Origin: Batillaria attramentaria
Lineage: Eukaryota > Mollusca > Gastropoda > Batillariidae
Direction: 5' to 3'
Length of the DNA: 64,000 bases
Assembly: GCA_018292915.2 (NCBI GenBank)
Contig: JACVVK020000191.1
Coordinates: forward strand, 361,001 to 425,000
In this document: one piece after another, positions 24,123 through 36,213 of the stretch
How the letters are laid out: each line of letters starts with the position of its first letter
Numbering within the stretch: the first letter of the stretch is position 1
The notes under the pieces: generated by a model
What the model was told of the DNA's origin: nothing
The model's database searches: none
What the model saw: only the letters and a program-made list of their open reading frames with translations
Made by a program: the position numbers and the translations under genes

Positions 24123-24977
24123 GAACACGCATCGCATAAAACGCCAATATTTTTGCAGACCTCAAACACCTTTTGGTGATGACTGAACCGGAAAAAAAAC
24201 ACCGGTTTAAAAAACCGGTTTGAAGTTAAAAAAAACCGGTTAAAAACCGGTTTGGATTTTTGAACCGGTTCACAGCTCTACTGTGGAGGTAGTGTCTGAG
24301 TTTAAGTACCTCGGCACAATAGTAGACAACAAACTAGACTTCACTCAGAACACTGATTTTATCGTGAAGAAGGCCAACCAGCGTCTGTACCTCCTTAGAA
24401 AACTGAGAGCTTTTAATGTTTGTCCTGAAATTTTAGAAACTGTATATAGAAGTTTAATTGAAAGTGTACTGGCATTTAACATCGTAGTCTGGTACGGCAG
24501 TCTCAGCATGAAGAACAAAGCAAGGCTGTCTCGTATAGTCAGAGTGGCAGGAAAGATAGTTGGCCTGGGTCAGTACTCTCTAGATGATCTTTATATAACG
24601 GCTGTCAGGAGGAAGGCCACTACAATTGTCAACGACCCCACCCACCCCCTCCATGATCAGTTCCAAGAACTCCCGTCTGGGCGCCGCTACAGAGTACCGA
24701 GAGCGAGGAAAAATTTGTTTAAGAAATCTTTCATTCCCTCAGCAGTATCTATTTTAAACTCATGACTGTGTTTACTGCCCGTCCCCAGTATGTATAGATT
24801 TTATTTGTTGAGATTTTCAAAACTGGGCTTACTACTCAGCTGTGTCATGTCCGCTATGCCCTTGCCATCTTTTAGTTTAGATTTCTTAGTTTAGTTGCAT
24901 AGTATTAGACTAGGACATCACACATTACTTTAGGATCTGTGTTTAATATGTATGGATTTATATGTCTAGATAAATTA

Positions 24978-25032
<55 letters not shown>

Positions 25033-25583
25033 CCAGAAGAAAACTTTCTGCCATCGACAGACAATAAAGTTATATTGAATTGAATTGAATTGAAAAAAAT
25101 TATCATCGTTATTCATGACACAAGGCATTGATCTGTTCAGTTCAAAACTTTACTAGGGCTGATGTCAAACAGGAGAGATTTTTGTCCGAAAAACATCAAG
25201 CATCACCAAACACATCATTTTTCTCTATTCCTAGTGTGACATATGGCTTCAACATGTCTTTGCTCTGATCTTTCCGGCCGTGTTAGAGTTATGCTGATGT
25301 TTTCTCGGACTAGAATGTCTCCCATGTTACATCAACCTAAGAAAGAAAGTAATAATGAAATATTGTCTATTCATATATATATATATATATATCAGGTATT
25401 CAATGAAAGTTCCTCTAAGGCTGAGCTTTTGGAATGCCAATTGAACATGATGTAAAAAGAGTTGATCAGCTGTTGAAGTTTCTGACTCAGCCCCACTTTT
25501 CCATTTTCAGGAGCAGTGAGTTGCCAGTCTACAATGCCTCCGAGCAAGACTTGATGGCATCACTGGAGCGAGAAATACTCTGA
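17535..25583 (+). CDS. Unrecognised MGSGSS protein, probably N-myristoylated
   Basis: Five coding exons joined in phase with GT-AG borders: 17535-18005, 18640-18699, 19432-19468, 19898-19970, 25511-25583. They give 237 residues. The start MGSGSSKEEN fits the N-myristoylation rule (Gly2, small residues, Ser at 5-6), so membrane anchoring is inferred. Residues 10-85 are polar and low complexity. There is an acidic patch SDDEDDLDEVLR near residue 80, a Gln-rich helix-prone segment QRKQREQYTLNQQLLLRQK near 125-145, and a C terminus SEQDLMASLEREIL. I do not recognise the family and assign no function. Upstream, 17340-17534 is GC-richer and lacks repeats, so the promoter is probably there. Intron 4 (5.5 kb) contains a dead LINE and a hAT element. 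Confidence 0.8.
19211..19390 (+). mobile_element. SINE-A, 5'-truncated copy
   Basis: Matches the body and tail of the SINE at 9776-10169: AGCTGAGCTGACCCTTCGCA, ATTGTAATGTGTTTATGTCC, TGTTGGGTTCAGTTCG and a final ATTATTATTATTA. It lies in intron 2 of the MGSGSS gene, about 40 bp before exon 3. Confidence 0.8.
19971..21440. other. First part of MGSGSS intron 4, no supported gene
   Basis: Contains short ORFs on both strands, for example around 20653-20946, but no family motif, consistent splice border or repeat that I can name. CAAGATGGCG at about 20218 is a promoter-like word only. Confidence 0.4.
23140..23980 (+). repeat. Polypyrimidine CTT/CTC minisatellite
   Basis: About 840 bp of almost pure pyrimidine on the plus strand. 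It is organised as units of roughly 35-60 bp, each anchored by TTACAAGTTC and followed by (CTT)n then (CTC)n. Long Leu/Ser or Pro reading frames through it are composition artefacts. It lies inside the hAT element. Confidence 0.9.
24078..24115 (+). repeat. (CA)n microsatellite
   Basis: A pure CA tract within the hAT element. Confidence 0.9.
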
Positions 25584-27060
25584 ACCTTCTCACAACAGGC
25601 AGAAATTAATACAGTTTGTAAAACACGTATTTCGGCCACTTCACTGTTGGTCACTGATAATCTGCACTAGTCATCTAGTGATACATTGGTGTCCAGCCAG
25701 TCATTTCAGATTTATGAAATTTTTCTGTTAGTGAACAGTTTCACTGTCACCTGTGGTTTCCATGTCGTGTTGCATCATCCCAGATTTTGTTTTCCCAGTA
25801 ATACATTTGGGAATTGCATCAGTCCCATTTTTCAGACTACATGTACTTGAAAAGGTGATCTGTCCAAGTGACATTTCCATTACATGTTCCTTGTAAAGTG
25901 TGAGTCATTTTTATTCTAGTTCAAAAGAAATCATTAGGTCACTTCTGGTGTGCATCTGTGCCAAGGGCTACAGTTGTTCAGAGTTCGTGTGCCCAATTCA
26001 GTGGCTACAGAAAAAAACAAATCATTTTGATGTTTCCTGAAACAAACTGTCTGGAAGAAAACTTTCATAAGCTGAAGATATCAAAAATGTCTACAGTATC
26101 CTATTTGTTCTGTTAGATAAAGCATAACCAAACCTTATTCTTTCATCAGCGACACAGATTATTACTGGTACTCTGGCCTGCTGGTCACATTTGGATATTA
26201 TGGCAAACCTACTGGATCGGTTGTTCCAGTCGGGATTAGATGTTAAATACATGAATACATGAATCAGTTTCAGGCGAAATGCAGGTCGACAATCCCTCCC
26301 CAACCCACATTTTGTGTCTACCCTCTTTCCATACAATACATGTACTGTACTTTTATTTTGACTTTAAAAGAAATGATGTTACTGGCAGCAAAAGTAAACA
26401 GCCAGTAGGGAATTGAAAATGGCACTGTTCACCCAGTCCCGATGTATCTGGCTGAAAGGACAATCAGTAATCCCAGTTTTGCCATTCGGTGGACACCACC
26501 ACCTCCCAGCAACTAAAATGGACAGGTCTGGACCCAACAACTTACAACAATATAGTGCACACTGCTGAATTTACTGCATTCATTTAATATTGAATTTATT
26601 TGGTTTTCAAATTATTTGGTAATAACTCCATCTTGTATGGATCCGTTTTCCATTTTTTGTTTTTTAAATTTTATTTTTCGACGATGGACAGTCTCCATAA
26701 ACTGCATTTTCATTACCACTGCTTTAGAATATGTACACTGTTTATTGCTGTGTATGTAACATTTTTGAATATGTACATGCATGTGTACTTGAAGTAATAG
26801 ATGAATGTATTCATATTTTGTTTTAATCAGAGCTGTATGTGGCCTTGTCTCTAGGTGCAACACACATTTGGTATCTGCAGGCTCTTTAATGGCCACTTGC
26901 AGCTGGTGTAATACTGTAAATTATATATAAAGCATTTAGTGCAACAATTTTTAGAATAGCATTTTGACATAGCATTTTGACATGTGCATTTGGTACACAA
27001 TATATTGTTTGATGTCTGAGACATGAGAATTACGCTAAAATACGACTGCTGATTTCATTG

Positions 27061-27066
27061 AATAAA
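27061..27066 (+). terminator. AATAAA, candidate polyadenylation signal of the MGSGSS gene
   Basis: This is the first clear plus-strand AATAAA after the stop at 25583 and implies a 3' UTR of about 1.5 kb. Between them I see no other exon or repeat, only AT-rich sequence. Confidence 0.4.
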
Positions 27067-27875
27067 ACGTGTGCTGCATGAACCTAACACTCCATTGTAA
27101 AAATTTTGATATATATATATCTATATATATCTGCAAAGATATGGTTCTCTCGCTCTCGCACACACACTCATACTGCTGTGGAAAAACGAAAGCAGCTGTG
27201 CAACTCCAACATTAGCAAAAGCAGTGTTTGTGTTTAAGCTTCGACCATCTACACTCTGTCACAAGTTTTACAACAAAAGACCTTTAATGTAGTGACATTT
27301 ACCAGTTTATCTATCTATAAACATGTAACATATACATGTATTATTTCAATAATACTTAAAAACCAGCCATTTATGTTCTTCACGCCCAAACTACAGGCAA
27401 CTGAATCTAGATACACTGAGAAACTGACATGTTGAGATGAGTTCAGATTTCCTGGCACATGGAACAGAACTGATCAGTCACAAATGACTTACAGATGAAA
27501 CCAGAGCTGCATAAACCGCATCAACTAAAAACAAAGATTGAAAAACAAAACACCACCATAGAGCAAGAGCAAACCCTGGGTACAGAGACTTGTATCAAAA
27601 GATTTAAAATGCACCGTACCTGTATTTATACATGTAATATATATATACAGAAGACCTGCAATTTGACATGGGGGACTTTTCACGCAATTATACATGTACA
27701 TGTATATTGAGAATCATGCAGGAAAAGTGTACAATGCATGTCATCCTGCCTTATATATATACAAAAGTGCTGTTACAGTATATTAAAATTTGATCCTGGC
27801 TATGTGAACCTCTTTACACGGGAACACACGCTGATTTCCAGGATTTTTTTTTCTCTTGATAAAATATGAACAGAA

Positions 27876-28898
27876 CTAGAGAGGCAAAAGCCTTCATGGC
27901 TCCCTTGCAACAAGGGTCAAGGACATTCACAAGGGTGTGTTTGTAAAGCTCTTACGACTGGGTCAAGGTCATTCAAATGAGATCTCATCAATGTCTGTCA
28001 TTATGCCAAGTTTGACGCCTCTAGTATGTGTTGTTCCTCCGAAAACGGCAATGTAGTATCTGTAGTATCATCTACCCCCCCCCCCCCCCCTTCCGCACAC
28101 GTAATTAGTGTTTCATGTATGCGTGAGAATGTGTGTGTGTAGCGCACTGAGTGCTCTTTGAGCAGACTACTAGCGCTATATAAGAGCTATTATTATTATT
28201 ATTATGTTAAAATTCACAACAGACAGCTTTAATGACCTTGCAGTCAAGCTTGCATGGCCTTGACCTTGACTAAAAGTCACTGAACACAGGTATGTCAGTA
28301 AAACTAAAGGTGTTGCAAATGTCTGTCATCATGCAAAGTTTGATGCTTCTGGTTCTTCTAGATTCTGAGAAAATGCAAACATAAAAATTTCCAGACTGCT
28401 TTAATGGGTCAAGGTCATTTAAAATGGTATGTGTGCATAGGTCTTATCACTGTCTATCAGCATGCCAAGTTTGGCACCTCTGCTGTTTGTTATTTCTGAG
28501 AAAATGCCAATGTTAAGGTTTCACAAAAATAGCTTGTGTGGCCTTGACCTTGATCAAAGGCCACTGAATACATGTACAACTGTAAAGTTCTTATCAATAT
28601 CTATCATTATGCAAACTTTAAAACCTCAGGTATTTGTAGATTCCGAGAAAATGCCAATGTAAAATTTTCAAACAGACAGCTTTAGTGACCTTGACCTTGA
28701 GTCAAGGTCATTCACAATGATATGTTTTGAAAGGTCTTATGGTTGTCTATCACCATGCCAAGTTTGGTGCCTCTGCTGTTTGTAGATTCTGATAAAATGA
28801 CAATGTTAAAGTTTTTCTGGACACACACACACACACACACACACACAGAGATGACGGAGGGTTATATATATAGACTCCCATTGTTACACAAGGGAGCC
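27876..28898 (-). mobile_element. HINE-like element, copy 2
   Basis: On the minus strand it starts TTTT|GGCTCCCTTGTGTAACAA and ends with hairpin AGGC-TTTT-GCCT then CTCTAG|TT. It has the same TCAAGGTCA-bearing internal repeats as the other three copies. A C run and SINE tail (about 28072-28208) are inserted in it. It lies just past the 3' end of CHRAC1. Confidence 0.75.
28072..28208 (+). mobile_element. SINE tail fragment with leading C run
   Basis: A C-rich run (28075-28090) is followed by AGCGCACTGAGTGCTCTTTG, TAGCGCTATATAAGAGCTAT and (TTA)n. It interrupts HINE-like copy 2 and resembles the 3' domain of SINEs that end in AGCGCTATATAA and (TTA)n. Confidence 0.6.
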
Positions 28899-29049
28899 AA
28901 AAATGTAGTTTATCTACGCAATACAAAACTTCAAAGGACACACATTAATTTTGAGATGGTAAATGCTATCACCAGGTATTCATTCAGTTGTTTATCTGAC
29001 ACAAATCAACACACTCAGTCTTCACTGCCACAAGCACCTCCTTGGAATG

Positions 29050-30857
29050 TTATAATTCTTTGTCTTCCTCATTTTTCAACAGTTCAAAATACTCTCTTGC
29101 TTTGATTTTTCTTGGAATAATATCTGGAAAAAAAATCAAAGCTCACATGCATTAAAAACTACACATAGTACAAACCATCAAAGCAGCCAGAATTATCACA
29201 AATGGGTATCGAAAACAATGTGTTAAGTTGGAGATTTCAGTCCTTGCCCCCTTAGGTCATCATGTGTTTAACATTTTCAATGTGTCTTGACCAGTTAAGC
29301 TTGCAGTAGCTATGCATTATCAATGAAAATGTCAAGAGTGTCACACTCAGAAATTATGTTTATCGTATACAGTTTCTTAATCCTTTATGTCCATCTTACT
29401 TTCAGCTTGACCCTTTGAAATTCACTCAAATTTTCAAAATCAAGACATGTTCCCAATCTTAACCATCACTGAATCAAGTACTGATAACAGTCAGTGATGT
29501 CTCACTCCACCTAAAAATGATTGTTATCCATGCTATTTGTCACTGAAATAATTTGATGCTGTGCTGATGTGCACATAGGCAAGGTTTACCTTGCAGAAAC
29601 TGAAGAGTAACTTCTGTATTGACAATTTCTGCCAAGTCTCTGTAGTCAAGGCTGGAGGGATCTGAGCTTTGCTCCAGTGAAAAGCGGGCAAGTGCTTGAA
29701 TAAACAGCTCCTATAAAAAGAGAAACAAAGTTGATCTTGATACATGCCTGAGAATTCAAAAGAGATTGACTTCATAAGTTCATTACACTCCAGGTGGTGG
29801 ACATTTTCTGTATCTAGGGTAGTAACTACAATGGCTGAAATTTGCACCTGCACAAGTGTGCAGTACATATATATGCAGTGTAGTATGACAAACTCAAACA
29901 GCTAATGCCCTGATTATGGAAGCAGGAAATGTTCAAAACACAAAAAAGACTAAAAACACAGACAAAATACACCATCATGGTCCCTATTTTCGTAGGACAA
30001 ACATGGACTTTTAGAAGTCTGGTACACGGAAACTGCAGAATGGCAGATGCTACAGTGAACTGGTGTGAACTTGACCGTGAACTGGTGTGAACTTGACCAA
30101 TTAGAACATGAACTATGATGAAGCAGGCCCTAGAGATACGTTTCACCCTGGAAAGTTCAATGTAAAAAATGGCCTCTTTGGACCATTATTTTTTCATCTG
30201 ATGTCCATTTGCAATAGCCAGAATTTAAATGACACCAGTTATTTGTGTTGTTTGCATCAGACGGTTTTCAATTATTGCTTTCTAAATAAGTTTTTATATA
30301 TGCAGACCACACGGGAAAAAACAATGCACACACCGCCACAAGTTCAAGCATCTTTCTGGCGCAGAATTCATTCCGTCTGTTTTTTATGAAGAAACTGACG
30401 GCTGCTTGTATGTAAAAAACTGCCTTCACTTTTTTTCACAGAAAAAAAAACATTTTCTGCTGTAAAAAAAAAAAAAAAAAAATTGTGTCGAAAAAAAAAT
30501 TTCACGAAAAAGTCAGGTTTTTTTTAAGTGAAAAAGTTTTTTTTCGCGAAAAATTCGCTATCAAGGAAACTGCTGCTTTTTCGCGAAACTTGGCCGTTTT
30601 TTTGCGACAAAACTCTTTTGTCGCGAAAAAATATGCATGTTTGCCAGCTTTCGCCAGTCATAGAAATCGCTTTCGCAACCAAAAGCTGAACGCCCCAGAC
30701 TGCATTGGCAGTATTTTTTCATTCCCTCGATTAGCTTCATTACCGTGGCCTTTCCAGTAGTGAAGAGTGCTTCCTGGCTTATGCTTGACACATCTGGCGA
30801 ACTCTTCATGATGGTTTTTACACGGGATAGCGGCAAAATACTTTGTTTGTCAGCCAT
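29050..30857 (-). CDS. CHRAC1: Chromatin accessibility complex protein 1 (CHRAC-15-like)
   Basis: A histone-fold protein that in animals pairs with POLE3 (CHRAC-17) and assists the ISWI/ACF1 nucleosome-sliding complex. Three exons in phase: 30857-30744, 29710-29590, 29123-29050, giving 102 residues (human 131). Residues 8-80 form the histone fold: LPLSRVKTIMKSSPDVSSI, QEALFTTGKAT then ELFIQALARFSLEQ, LDYRDLAEIVN and FLQDIIPRKIKAREYF. Human CHRAC1 has the same blocks (SRIRVIMKSSPEVSSINQEA, KATELFVQ, DLAN, FQFLADILPKK). The acidic tail is short, which accounts for the length difference. Intron 1 includes A/T-rich TTCGCGAAA repeats at about 30400-30660. EEF1D is divergent from it, with its first coding exon 4.1 kb away. 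Confidence 0.93.
30410..30670. repeat. TTCGCGAAA-rich A/T repeat
   Basis: Runs of A or T are punctuated by TTCGCGAAA, GCGACAAAA and a GCTTTCGCCAGTCATAGAA end. The same vocabulary occurs at 53700-54080, which ends GCTTTCGCCAATCATAGAA, so the two are copies of one repeat family. It sits in CHRAC1 intron 1 right next to exon 1. Confidence 0.65.
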
Positions 30858-31099
30858 GTTTGCTGGATGCGTAGATCTGCAGAAAAAAGTCTGCCGCTTC
30901 ACATTTGTTGTAAATCGACAAAGAGTATTTTCTCTCCAAACACACACCTTTTTGCGTGAGATTACAATTTTATACTCGAAAATTTCTCTTGTTAGTGATT
31001 TTATTTACGCCAATAATACGCCTGATGGTAAACTTGTACAAGCACTGAGCCAACTTGGCCCACTACCAACTCGGCCCCACGTGGTCAGGTCGACCTAGG

Positions 31100-34000
31100 C
31101 CATTATATAGTCGTCCCATACTTATACAGAATCAACTCGTCTCGTTGACCTTGATTTTGATTTAGTTAGCAGGCAGATGCTACTGGCTTTAGCACTGGCT
31201 TTGGAGAGCACTTAGTCTCGAAGAGCCACACGCAAGGCCTAGCTGGAAACCATGCTGTCTACTGTCAGTTGCCGAGACTGCGTGACAGTTGTTTCATCTA
31301 AATTATTCCAGTCCACTGCTGTTCTTGGGATAAAGGAATACGGTGCTCTTGGTAGTACATATGGTTGGCGATTCCTGACAAAATTCCGTCTTTTTGTGAA
31401 AAATCCGTGTTTTCGCGAAAAATCATTGAGCCGGGCTGCTACTGATCTGGTCGGTGGACAGCCGGCCGGCAACTGAACGCAGACCGTATGGCTGATCACG
31501 TCGTAGCCGGGAAGCTGATGCTGGAACTGGAACTGGCTCGTTTAGTGATCTCAGTTCAGTATTTATGAGTTGTCCACCTCAGATCTTCTGACAGGGTGAC
31601 GCCAAGGTCAATTGCATAGGACTTGTTGTAGGGTGTGAACTCCTAGACTGAGAGCACTGAGAAGTGTGTTGACCTGCTGCGAGTTCTCACTGAGAAGTGT
31701 CACGTAACATCAGTTTCCGCTTCGCCGGCACTGAAGCCGCGCATCCCCGGCCTGCGGCTAGCTGGCTGCCAGGAAAAATAGAACAGCTTTCTATTGCCGC
31801 GCCGGCACCGGCAAGGGGGATATGCCACGGCTGGCCGCCAGCGATTTCTCAAAGTTAGGGTTTCCAGCGTTTCCAGCCCTGCAAGTGCCGATCCTGGAAA
31901 CGTGTAGCAGCGGCCCTAGCCTACACCTCCAGCGCTCGTAGCCTGGAACATTTTCAATGCAGGCAAAGACTATACACGCAGTACTTGGGTATAGTCTTTG
32001 GTGCAGGATCTGGTGGTCTTCTTGACTGTTGATGGCTCTGTATTGAAGGCCATGCAGTCGTTCGCAAACTGAAAACGCACTTCGGATTTTTCTCGTTACC
32101 AGAAACCCTTTCCAGCTTGGCCCACTGTTACTTCAATCAGTGACCATGACCATGACGGAGACGAAACAGTGGAAACAAGGGAACGGCGGGCTGTTTCCCG
32201 CTTTGGCTCAGTGGCAGTGTATAACTGGATCTGTGTTCGTCAGTCACGGTAACATTGAGGTCCATCACAGTCAGGATACATCACTGAGTCAAGTCATCCC
32301 CAGTCGGCATTGATGACCAGCTCAACTGGCCGAGCACACACAGATAAATCACTTTCGTCAATCCGCAGTCATGCCGGCCAAACTGGTTAACACGCGCCTT
32401 TTGTTCCGGCTCAGGTCGGAACTCCTCAGGACACCAGTGTTGATTTAATGAATTAGTTTTACATGTCTGTTAGACAGAGCCGGCGTCCAGATTGTTTTGT
32501 CTAGCCGGAAAAGGTCTCACCGAAAAATGATTTTCTTGTGTGTATGAAAGGGGAGACGGTGAATGACGTTTTGCATGCCGCGTGCCTTCCTGAATGTCTG
32601 TGATGTGAAAGTTGAGTGAGTTTGTGAGACCCGGCGGCGCCGGCCTTACCGTCCGACTCGTCAACAGTTACATCAGTGTGTGTGTGTGTGTGTGTGTGTG
32701 CCGGTGTGACTGAGAGGGGTTATGATTACTCATTAGTTCTAAGTTATGCGGCCGCCATAGTCGATTTTATGCTAGTCAGTAATTCTTAAGTCTTGCTCGG
32801 GCATGGCCTTGTTGGGTCTTATGTTTCTTATACGATGTCGTGTATTTGGGGAAAAAGCAATTTCCCTTTGAATAAAGTATTTTCCACTCGTCAGTCAGTA
32901 CGTACTTTGACATTATCCCTCCTCCCCACGGCCCCCAACTGGCCACTCTGATTTACACGGTTACACGGCTGCCAGTCTGCCTTTTGCCGTACTCGGCTGC
33001 CTGCTGGCGGGCAAGTGTTCCGCGGCACACGCAGCCTGCGGCGTTGCAGGCTTTGGGCAGTGATTGGTCAGTTGGCTGTACGGGCTGCCTGTGGCTAGCT
33101 GGCTGCCAGGAAAAATAGAACGGCTTTCTATTCCCGCGCCGGCACCGGCAAGGGGGATTTGCCAGCTGGCAGCCAGCGATTTCATTAGGGTTGCCAGCGT
33201 TGCCAGCCCTGCAAGTACCAATACTGGCAACGTGTAGCAGCGGCCCGTACCCGGCGCGGCTGTGGAGACCCCCATAACCCTACTCGCTTTCTAAATCAGA
33301 CGGGGTCTCATATCAGTACTGCCCACTACTCACCGGCCGCACTTCGCAATGATGTTAGAACGCTAGATCATCAGACCGGCTGAGTCAGAACTCCGATCTG
33401 ATCACACGGTCAGTGTCAGTTCAGTTCTAACACTGATCATGATGCGCACCGGCGGCTGCGCGGATCAGTGGACATGATGTGTTTATCTACTCAGTTCCGC
33501 AGCTTACGAGGTGCACTGAGTGAACTGAGTTAAATTGCGTTACCGGCGTATGTCAGGCATCCACACGGTGGTCAGTTGTGCATCAGTCCTACAGTTTGTG
33601 ACGATATCCTGGGCGGGTGGGTACCGTGACCGGCGCCGACCCCGCGGCCGCCGCGCCGCCTCATGGCTGAGTAGCCATGAGAAAATTCCACAGCTTGACT
33701 TGACTCCAGCCTATTCAAGTTCCGAACTTGCTGAGAGAGAGAAAGAGAGAGAGAGAGGGGTTACAAACTTACGTCTTTCATAGAGCTTCATAGACTGGTC
33801 CGAGGTGGGATCGGGATTATCTTACCAAAGAACTTAGTTTGATTTTGGGCCGACCTAACTCAGTAACTGTAGCCTTTGGCCGACCTCATTCTGTTTGGGC
33901 CGAGTTAAAAACTGGCCGAGTTGACATGACACCTTTGCTGCGGTCCATGCAGCAGAGCACTTCCTTTATAGAACCGCATGTGGACGGGGAAGGTTGGCGA

Positions 34001-34150
34001 AGTATTACCGGGAATCAATCTTGGTATATTTTGGTAATTTCTCAGAGGGACTTCTTCCGACTGTGTAATGGAACTCACAAATATGGCATAACCTACATTT
34101 CCTTACTTAGGGCCTTAGCCTCAAATCCTGATGATGCTTGCTTACTGACT
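31100..34150. other. GC-rich intergenic region between CHRAC1 and EEF1D
   Basis: The region holds no supported coding exon. It contains a direct repeat of about 180 bp (31740-31925 and 33085-33250), a (TG)n at 32674-32700 and a (GA)n near 33735-33757. The 5' noncoding exon and promoter of EEF1D are probably in or near here, since EEF1D coding starts after a spliced acceptor at 34970, but I could not place them. Confidence 0.45.
31740..33250. repeat. Direct repeat pair with GGCTAGCTGGCTGCC core
   Basis: The blocks at about 31753-31925 and 33096-33250 share GGCTAGCTGGCTGCCAGG, CGCGCCGGCACCGGCAAGGG and CGTGTAGCAGCGGCCC. The second copy is flanked by GTAC on both sides and has GGGCTGC/GCGGCCC ends, which suggests a small inverted-repeat transposon. 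Confidence 0.55.
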
Positions 34151-34164
34151 TTATTCGCAGTGTC

Positions 34165-34352
34165 GGCCCGGCGGGGGAGCCGGGACTGGTAGCCGAATGG
34201 TAGAGCGTTGGACTTTCAACGCTCGGGTTGTGAGTTCGAATCCCGGCTGGGGCCAAAATATTTGTGCTGGCCTTTTTCTCGTTGCCCCGTCTTTGATATC
34301 ACCCAAGCGTGGTGGATAAAGGACGTTAAACTCCTAAACACCCACCCACCCC
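34165..34352 (+). mobile_element. tRNA-derived SINE-C with perfect target duplication
   Basis: A 188-bp element flanked by the 14-bp direct repeat TTATTCGCAGTGTC at 34151-34164 and 34353-34366. The head has GGTAGCCGAATGGTAGAGC (box A) and GAGTTCGAATCCC (box B). The tail includes GATATCACCC, GGATAAAGGACGTTAAAC and ACCCACCCACCCC. The exact duplication indicates a recent insertion, in the presumed EEF1D 5' region. Confidence 0.85.
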
Positions 34353-34980
34353 TTATTCGCAGTGTCTCTGGTTATGTGACCGTACCCCAGACTGACAAGC
34401 TTTACGTGGACCCTCCCGAGAAAAATTGCGAAAATTTCGCCAACCGGGCCGTGCACGTGACTGTCACCACCCCCCCCCCCCCCCCCCCCCCCCCGTCCTT
34501 CCACCCTTTCCTGCCCCGACCTGCCACCCTTTCCTCACCTCCAGGAGGGTAACACAGACGTGGCCACTACACACTGCCACCTCTTGTCGGTGCTTGTCAA
34601 AGTGATCACGGGATCATGAACAAAGCAAAGTAATAAAGGACGTCGTTCCCTCTCCCACCCCCAGCCTTGGAGTGGACAGCCCTATGTCAGTCTCATTCAC
34701 GGCAGGAGATTACCACAACTGCACTTGAACCAGCTGATGTATGGTATGAGATGTGTAAAGCTAGTCTGAGGTACGGATCTGTGGTCACCTAACCAGAGAC
34801 ACTGCGTTGATTTTATTGTATTTGTTTGGCTGAGGGACATATTAAACCTGTCAGTCATACAAGTTTTGTGTCTTGCACTCGGAAGTTCATTGTTTGTTTG
34901 GATGGTTGCATGTTTTGAACTGTTGGGATGTCAGCGTACTAACTGTTCCTGACTTTTTTTTTATCCTCAGCTGTCCAACA

Positions 34981-36182
34981 ATGGCTAATCCTTTGATGCA
35001 GGAGAATGTATGGCTGCAGCAGCAACGCTATGAGGAAGCTGAGGCCTTTTACCATGCGGTACAGCTGGGCACCGTTCAGCCTGGTCAGATGGGCGCACAG
35101 GTGGTGTACACATGAGTTTCTTCACACTGGCCTTCTTGCATAGGCGTCTTGATAACTTGTAAACAATAACTTGTTTTGTGTCACTGTATTACAAAGAGGC
35201 TTGGCCATTCAGTCTCTCTCTCACTGGACCCAAGATGCAGGGAAGTATCGCACACAGCTAGTTATAGTGGCCTGGTCTATTTAAAAGTCTGCTGAAGGTT
35301 CCAAAGAAACAACCGTTAGTGTCCAGCAACAGAAAGGTCTGCCAAAAAGCAGGTGTTTGATAGTTTTTAAAAACATTTAAAGGTTCGCAGTAATAGTGGG
35401 AGTTACAGAAAGCTAACGTTAATATTAACATTAATAGTAATGTTAATATGGTTTTAAGCACTGTGGATACAAATAGTATCTAGTTAGTGTTACTAGTGTT
35501 AGACTGGTGATGCTTGTGTAGCCTTAGTACTCCTACTACACGTGTCAAAGATATGTCGAGTCCTTCATAGTTGGTAAAACATTTTGTGACCCTTCAGTAC
35601 TTCCAGCAGTGAAATAGTGAGACTGAGACTGAGGTTTGTTCTTTTAGCAGGGAGTGAATTGTTGTTATGCACTTTTGTTTGTTTGTCATTTTTTGACAAA
35701 CTTTTTATGAAAGGCTATTTTCTTTACTTTTTTTTTCGGAAACGTTTTATGACTTCACTCAAAATTCAGCATTATGAGTGGACTGGTCATACAAATTTTT
35801 TTTTTGTACTAGGGCGGCGGAAGTTCACTTAAAAAAGAAATAGCTCAGACGAGGCAGCAGATTCAAAACGCCCTCAACCAACCTGTGAGTACATTGAGTG
35901 TCACATATGCACTGATGTACGATGAAATGAAAGGCAATCTGTACAGTATGTGAATTGTTTTCAGTCCCAAAGAGATTGTAGTTGTAATAACAGTTCATCA
36001 TCATTTACAAACTGGAGTCAAGACATGGTCATTCTCAGCAGTGCTTTTGCAGTGCCAGCTTGCATTGTACAGCATTTGTAAATGAAATGCCGGCCACTTT
36101 GAAACACTTTCATCTTTGTTAGATGTGCATGTGCTTATCTCAAGAGTAAAGTTTATGAAAAATGCTTCTCATAAGGTGTACC

Positions 36183-36213
<31 letters not shown>

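Larger units (their letters stand above)
22264..24280. mobile_element. hAT-type non-autonomous element, 2017 bp
   Basis: Terminal inverted repeat TAGAGCTG at 22264-22271 and CAGCTCTA at 24273-24280, flanked by an exact 8-bp duplication CTGTGGAG (22256-22263 and 24281-24288). An 8-bp duplication and a YARNG-type end are hAT hallmarks. Both ends carry clustered AACCGGTT-like palindromes (about 22275-22345 and 24180-24270). The interior has no transposase; it holds a G run near 22516-22533, T-rich DNA, an 840-bp CTT/CTC array and a (CA)n. Confidence 0.9.
21601..25094 (+). pseudogene. Dead LINE (CR1/Rex1-like RT), split by a hAT element
   Basis: Reverse transcriptase fragments read TSVLAKCMEKVVRTHLLN, FAYKAHRGVEDA, LFIDVSSAFNTVEP, then PQGCCLSPTMFSIYTDHM, LLKFADDMALVG and LNVQKTKELVID. 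After the insertion the frame resumes with VVSEFKYLGTIVDNKLD and ends FKKSFIPSAVSILNS. A TGA at 21964-21966, in frame just before the PQG motif, breaks the ORF. Upstream RT and endonuclease are missing, so the copy is 5'-truncated near 21450-21600. The 3' end has (TG)n at about 24980-25030, AATAAAG and a TTGAA tail ending near 25094. Clade assignment is by motif style. Confidence 0.8.
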
